From NCBI RefSeq assembly GCF_026262505.1, contig NC_067208.1, positions 16,687,962 through 16,751,961 on the forward strand: DNA of 64,000 bases. Direction: 5' to 3'. Both the position numbers and the translations under genes were made by a program. Positions 59,969 to 64,000 of the stretch are shown here, one piece after another. The DNA comes from Trichomonas vaginalis G3 (taxonomy: Eukaryota > Parabasalia > Trichomonadida > Trichomonadidae). How positions within the stretch are numbered: position 1 is the stretch's first letter; each line of letters starts with the position of its first letter. Below the pieces are notes generated by a model. The model did not search any database and was not told where the DNA came from. It saw nothing but the letters and a program-made list of their open reading frames with translations.

Positions 59969-60927
59969 ATGACGAATTCAAACAAGGACCCGTATGTTTC
60001 TAAGGCAACCAAAGAAAGCACTCATGGTAAAAATCTTTAGTTCAACACCAAATGCTTGGTTTATGGATATCTTGGAAAACATTCCGAGGTATAGAGAAGA
60101 TGGACCACCATACTGGCTAATATTTGTCGGTCAAAACACAAGATACTGTGAAGCCATACCATTACAGTCCAAAAATATTTTAGATGTGAAAACTGCTTTG
60201 ACAATATTCGTTGACAAATACCATCCAACAAAACTGACATCTGACTGTGAAAGTTCTTTCAAATCAGACGATATTAAAAACTATCTGCGTTCAAAAAATG
60301 TAAACCAATATTTCATTGTCGACCAAAACCATTCTGCTCTTGGTGTCATTGACAGTTGTATAAAAATCTTAAGAGACTTAAACCAACCACAAGGTGGTGA
60401 GGTAGATGAAATGTCATATGACGACAAGTATAGACACTTCTCCATGGCAAAGATGAGACAAGTTTTAAATATTTACAATAGCCGTAAACAAAAAGGTTTG
60501 GGAAACCACTCCCCCGAAGAAATGAAAAACAACCCTGACTTAGAGAAAGACTATATATTTAATAGTTTAGTCAAAAGAGACAAACAAGAAAGAATGCCAG
60601 GCTTCAAACTTAAGAAAGGTGACAAAGTAAAAATAGAAATACCTAAACGCGACCCATATGAAAATACTATTGACTATGACAACAATGGGAACTCGACAGG
60701 TACTCACATTCGTGTTCGTAAAAATAGAAGAAAGTATACAAGAGAATATTATGAAGTTTTAGGCAAACATGGCAAAATGTACACTGCAAGCAGAAGATAA
60801 AACTACTATTGTCAGACCTCGTTTCAAACTTGTCAAAGTTCAAGGTGGTATACTTTCAAAGACAGTTCCTAACAAATATAAGACAACTCCTGACGAATAT
60901 GCTAAAGAAGTTGAAAATGACGACTAA
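59969..60927 (+). pseudogene. Polinton 2: retroviral-type (rve) integrase, broken
   Basis: Counterpart of 18820-19775: catalytic core around PPYWLIFVGQNTRYCEAIPL and TSDCESSFKSDD, then the basic C-terminal part. Mostly open, with about two breaks. Convergent with the fibre gene; their stop codons overlap by four bases (CTAA/TTAG) as in copy 1. Confidence 0.8.
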
Positions 60928-62233
60928 GCAATTCTATACCATGCGTAAACTGTCATGTAAGGTGGCATGTAGTCTTTACTTTGTCCCGTTGTTTGTGTAT
61001 ATCCTGTAAACGCGATGTGTATGGTTTCCATCTCCCTGAGTGTCACTCCAGTAACAATTTATAGCAAACTGAACGTCGTCTTTAACATCATATCCTTTAC
61101 CTTTTTCAAGCGTGCCAATCCCAAAATTATGCTTATGCCAACCTGCTTGAGATGTACTTAAATCTACGTAGTGACTGTGTGCAGGTAAATTTTCACCTGA
61201 AATCGTTTTACTTCCACCTGTTTCCTTTGAAGAGTTTGCACAATACAAAAACCTGTCGACTATTTGAGTCCAAGTTCCAAAACCAAGTAACTTCTGGTCT
61301 GGTAGAGTTCATTGACGTATAAATAGAACCTATAGGATATACTGTTTGAAGTATTTCTGTCTTTAACGTTTGAAGCTCTGTTTTGTCAGCTTTCTTATCT
61401 AACTCATCGTTAACATATGTTTTGTCAGCTTTTTTATCTAACTCATCGTTAACATATGTTTTGTCAGCTTTTTTATCATATAAATCTTGAGCAGTGAATT
61501 TAACTTTGTTTTCATCCTCCATGACATAGACATTTCTACATCTAATGTATCTCATCGTTGTTATGTCTTCTTCCGATGTTAAACCTTGTGGAAAGTTAGG
61601 AGGTTTCCAATTTAATACATCCCCACCAGTTTCTTCAACCGTTCCTTCAATATTTTCTATACCAACAGTTGCGAAGAAATCGTGTGTATGTCCAACGTCA
61701 CTTTTCCTGTTTAAGGTTTCTTGTAAGTTTGTAATATCAGATATGGTATGTGTATGAGTCTTTTTAGAATATTCTTTGTCAGCTCTTGTCACTTCACTTG
61801 ACATTTTATTGTCAACATATGTTTTATCTGCTTTGTCATCTAACATTGCTGGTAGTTCATCTACGTCATAGATGTTATGTGTATGATGTTTTTGTGGGTA
61901 TGTTCTATCTGTCCATGCGAGAATATAGTCTCTTGTTGCATCTACATACTCTTTGTCAGCTTTGTTGTCAATATCTGCTTTCAAAAGAAGTTCATCTATA
62001 GGTTTCTCGTTTAAAGTTCTTTTTGTTGGATTTATACAAACAGTATGGTTCTTACTGTCTTGAAACAGAAACTCGTCTGTCAATGGGTTTAATGTCAGTT
62101 TTAAGTTTCCTTCTTTCAATGACTCAGATATCTTAGAATAGTTTGAAAAGTTTGTTGTGTTCTTATTTAGAGCTTGTACAATGAGTTGTCGGTTGTGTTG
62201 TATTTCTCTCATAGACGCTGTTTCTTTCGACAT
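60924..62233 (-). pseudogene. Polinton 2: fibre-like protein with HTH repeats and tail-collar-type tip, broken
   Basis: Front part as in copy 1 (ETASMREIQHNRQLIVQALN). Then come shaft repeats with KADKTYVD(N/D) units and THTH/GHTH motifs that in phage fibres bind metal inside a triple helix: KKTHTHTISDITNLQETLNR, KSDVGHTHDF. A central part not shared with copy 1 follows (EDITTMRYIRCRNVYVMEDE), then KKADKTYVNDELD repeats and the tip YPIGSIYTSM, PAHSHYVDLSTSQAGWHKH. Broken, about two breaks. Confidence 0.7.
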
Positions 62234-62251
62234 TTTTATTCTAGATAAAAT

Positions 62252-63100
62252 ATGCTTTCAATAGAAAAAGAAAATTCTAGAGTTGCTACAACTAAACCAT
62301 TAGATGAACTTTTTACGAATGTCGGTCAAAAGTTTGAGACAGAGACCGTAAAGCATGAAGGCTATCGTTTTGACTACCCACTAAGATGGTTAAGAGACCC
62401 ATCCGTCACAAAAGCTATTGGCTTTCGTAGAATGAAGTTCATTTCAGAAGCCATACATGGTTTCCCATTTACGGTCGCTTTTGAAGTTCGATACTATAAC
62501 AAAGAAAAACGTACGTATGAGAAATTTGTACAGGGAAAACTTTTACAAGTTAGTTTGCTTGTAAACTTAGAAACAACTCTTCAAGCTTTTCAAGAAAAAA
62601 TAAACGATATCTATCTCGAATATGCAAAACAGTACAACATTGACGAAGGAGAGTACCATCTCGATATTTTATATGACAGGAAAAATGCAACTGTTAAAAT
62701 CAATAGAATAGAAGACCTTGGAGAAGACGTTTATATTTCTACAAAATATAACAACTTGGCATGGTATAGGTTTTTGAGGATGTTAAATCAGCCTGCAGAA
62801 TATCCAGTACACCCGAACTTTTATGAAGTCGAAAACCCTAATGGAACATATGAAAATGTTTTCGACTCAGATGCTATTATAGTTCATGCTTCATTTTCTG
62901 GCGCACAAAACTCTTTTTTATGCTTGGCAAATGACTTTTACGAAAAACCTACAAAGCTATATGAACCACCGAGTGGAAGTATTTCAGACTTTCAAGTATG
63001 GTTTACTACAGATGGAAGAAAGAGAATAGTTCCATTATACCATGCGTTTTACTTAGAACTTAGTTTCATATACAACTACTATCGAACGGTAAAAATATAA
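62252..63100 (+). CDS. Polinton 2: 282-aa protein, paralogue A
   Basis: Whole frame: TTKPLDELFTNVGQKFETET, YPLRWLRDPSVTKAIGFRRM, a helical stretch (TTLQAFQEKINDIYLEYAKQ), and the conserved end SISDFQVWFTTDGRKRIVPL with FYLELSFIYNYYRTVKI. Unrecognised. Divergent from the fibre gene with an 18-bp gap, so the two may share control. Confidence 0.65.
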   Translation: MLSIEKENSRVATTKPLDELFTNVGQKFETETVKHEGYRFDYPLRWLRDPSVTKAIGFRRMKFISEAIHGFPFTVAFEVRYYNKEKRTYEKFVQGKLLQVSLLVNLETTLQAFQEKINDIYLEYAKQYNIDEGEYHLDILYDRKNATVKINRIEDLGEDVYISTKYNNLAWYRFLRMLNQPAEYPVHPNFYEVENPNGTYENVFDSDAIIVHASFSGAQNSFLCLANDFYEKPTKLYEPPSGSISDFQVWFTTDGRKRIVPLYHAFYLELSFIYNYYRTVKI

Positions 63101-63103
63101 TTT

Positions 63104-63346
63104 TTAATACGGTTGAGGTGTTGGATTTGGTTGCCAACTTGACTGTGGTGCAGGTTCAGGCTGTTGTATAACAGGAGCTTGTTCTTCTGGTTCAGGGTCT
63201 TTAGGTATAATACCAACGAACTGACCTACTCTTTTACCAATATTTTTGACACCGTTCCAAATTCCTCTTCCTACGGTTTTTATTCCATTCCATATACCTC
63301 TTCCAACTTTCTGAAAGAAGTTTCCAATACTACTGAAGAAACCCAT
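63104..63346 (-). CDS. Polinton 2: 80-aa amphipathic Gly/Trp-rich protein
   Basis: Counterpart of 15976-16218: GFFSSIGNFFQKVGRGIWNG and on, with the same acidic and Pro/Gln tail. Looks whole. Changes from copy 1 (R to S, R to Q, N to K) keep the amphipathic pattern. Confidence 0.7.
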   Translation of the reverse strand: MGFFSSIGNFFQKVGRGIWNGIKTVGRGIWNGVKNIGKRVGQFVGIIPKDPEPEEQAPVIQQPEPAPQSSWQPNPTPQPY

Positions 63347-63364
63347 TTTACTATATGTAAAAAT

Positions 63365-63726
63365 CTAATGTCCGCCTAGTCTCTTACGTTTCCTTCTGAG
63401 TTCCATAGCATTTTTAACTGGAGCTCATACATTCTATTTCTCCTCTGGTAGAAAACATATTCTGGGTCAACTCCTGTGTTCGCGTCATCTGCATAAAGTT
63501 GTTTATATCCCACTTCAGGGTTTGTATAAAACTCTTTCCATCTCATATTTGCATACCATGGTGGCAAACCTAACGCAGCGTCATTTGACATGGCAGTTTG
63601 CATTTGTACATCTGTTGGCACTTGACCATAGTTTGCCATTGCAGTTTGTATTCTAACTTCATTTGGAATATTCTCTGGGTTTGGTTGTCCAGGTTGCTGT
63701 GCATTCGCTAAGTTCTGTGCGTCCAT
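63365..63726 (-). pseudogene. Polinton 2: ~120-aa Q/N-rich protein, broken
   Basis: MDAQNLANAQQPGQPNPENI start and PPWYANMRWKEFYTNPEVGY as in copy 1. Mostly open, about one break near the end. Function unknown. Confidence 0.55.
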
Positions 63727-63749
63727 TTAATATTAGATAAAAATATCTC

Positions 63750-63881
63750 TTACGAGTACATATACTGAACATTTGCAGGCATTGGTTCATCTTCATATTC
63801 TCTGTACTTTTCTGCCACGTCAAATAAGTAAATGACACAATGGAAAAAACCTAAAACAAGTAGTCCTATTTCAAACCACAT
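63750..63881 (-). CDS. Polinton 2: 43-aa single-span membrane protein
   Basis: Same product as 15439-15570: MWFEIGLLVLGFFHCVIYLF, then the acidic tail. Looks whole. Confidence 0.65.
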   Translation of the reverse strand: MWFEIGLLVLGFFHCVIYLFDVAEKYREYEDEPMPANVQYMYS

Positions 63882-64000
63882 TTACTTACTAGTAAAATTT
63901 CTTTGTTATGACACTTTCTCCAGTTTATAGGACCTCTCTCATATTCTATCTTATCGTATCTAAACTCATAGTCATGTATGTCCTCTAACCATCTCATGAC
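63866..64000 (-). CDS. Polinton 2: D12 methyltransferase, C-terminal part (cut by window end)
   Basis: The last ~44 codons read VMRWLEDIHDYEF, IEYERGPINWRKCHNKEIL and LVSKCGLK, continuing the copy 1 methyltransferase family. The rest lies outside the window. The end overlaps the 43-aa gene as in copy 1. Confidence 0.65.
   Translation of the reverse strand, partial: VMRWLEDIHDYEFRYDKIEYERGPINWRKCHNKEILLVSKCGLK

Larger units (their letters stand above)
42134..64000. mobile_element. Polinton (Maverick) element, copy 2, cut by the window end, broken
   Basis: It opens with an A-run and GGGAAGTGGGGCTTCCAGGC, the Polinton end sequence, and continues past the window. Gene order is that of copy 1, inverted. 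Many genes look whole (ATPase, probable minor capsid, three KilA-N genes, HNH endonuclease, several unknowns). Others are broken, with about ten breaks in the visible part. Its first 1.1 kb is a repeat array in place of the terminal spacer seen in copy 1. The protein-level match to copy 1 is mostly near identity, so the two share a recent ancestor. Confidence 0.9.

Overview
The window is AT-rich, almost intron-free protist DNA that fits Trichomonas vaginalis. The evidence is DUF3447-type ankyrin genes, an initiator-like TCATTT about ten bases before an ATG, very short 5' leaders, and two large Polinton (Maverick) elements carrying the gene set known from this parasite. No rRNA, tRNA or CRISPR array was seen.

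Layout. 226-3625 is a non-autonomous DNA transposon with 19-bp terminal inverted repeats (TIRs), an 8-bp target duplication and several hairpins. 3851-14134 is host sequence: a RapGAP/tuberin-like gene, two decayed beta-helix-like copies, an unrecognised 450-aa gene, a broken ankyrin gene and an intact ankyrin gene. 14387-37745 is Polinton 1, with both ends present. 37746-39190 holds one host gene of a possible macro-domain type. 39200-41911 is a second non-autonomous, MULE-like transposon with 68-bp TIRs and a 9-bp target duplication. It has no ORF but is packed with hairpins. 42134-64000 is Polinton 2, in the opposite orientation and cut by the window end.

The Polintons. Both carry a D12-type adenine methyltransferase, a fibre-like protein, a retroviral-type integrase, a PolB polymerase or its remnant, a packaging ATPase, a probable double-jelly-roll capsid protein, a probable second capsid protein, a large Q/P-rich structural protein and several unrecognised small proteins. 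Gene order is the same in both. Both are fossils with several broken genes, but they are so alike that they must be recent relatives. They differ in a KilA-N accessory block (one KilA-N gene in copy 1, three in copy 2), at one locus (SF3 helicase in copy 1, HNH endonuclease in copy 2), in the middle of the fibre, and in the repeat content of one end.

Two structures stand out as possibly undescribed. First, the transposon at 39200-41911 carries an alternating hairpin array, (A-B-A-C) three times plus a final A. Its stems are kept by paired changes, and it is followed by three 112-bp tandem units each holding a 24-bp hairpin. Second, inside the Polintons a gene for a ~310-aa unknown protein is bounded by inverted palindromic modules. 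The module sequence differs between the two Polintons but matches on both sides within each one, and an apparently empty pair of the same modules lies near the end of copy 2.
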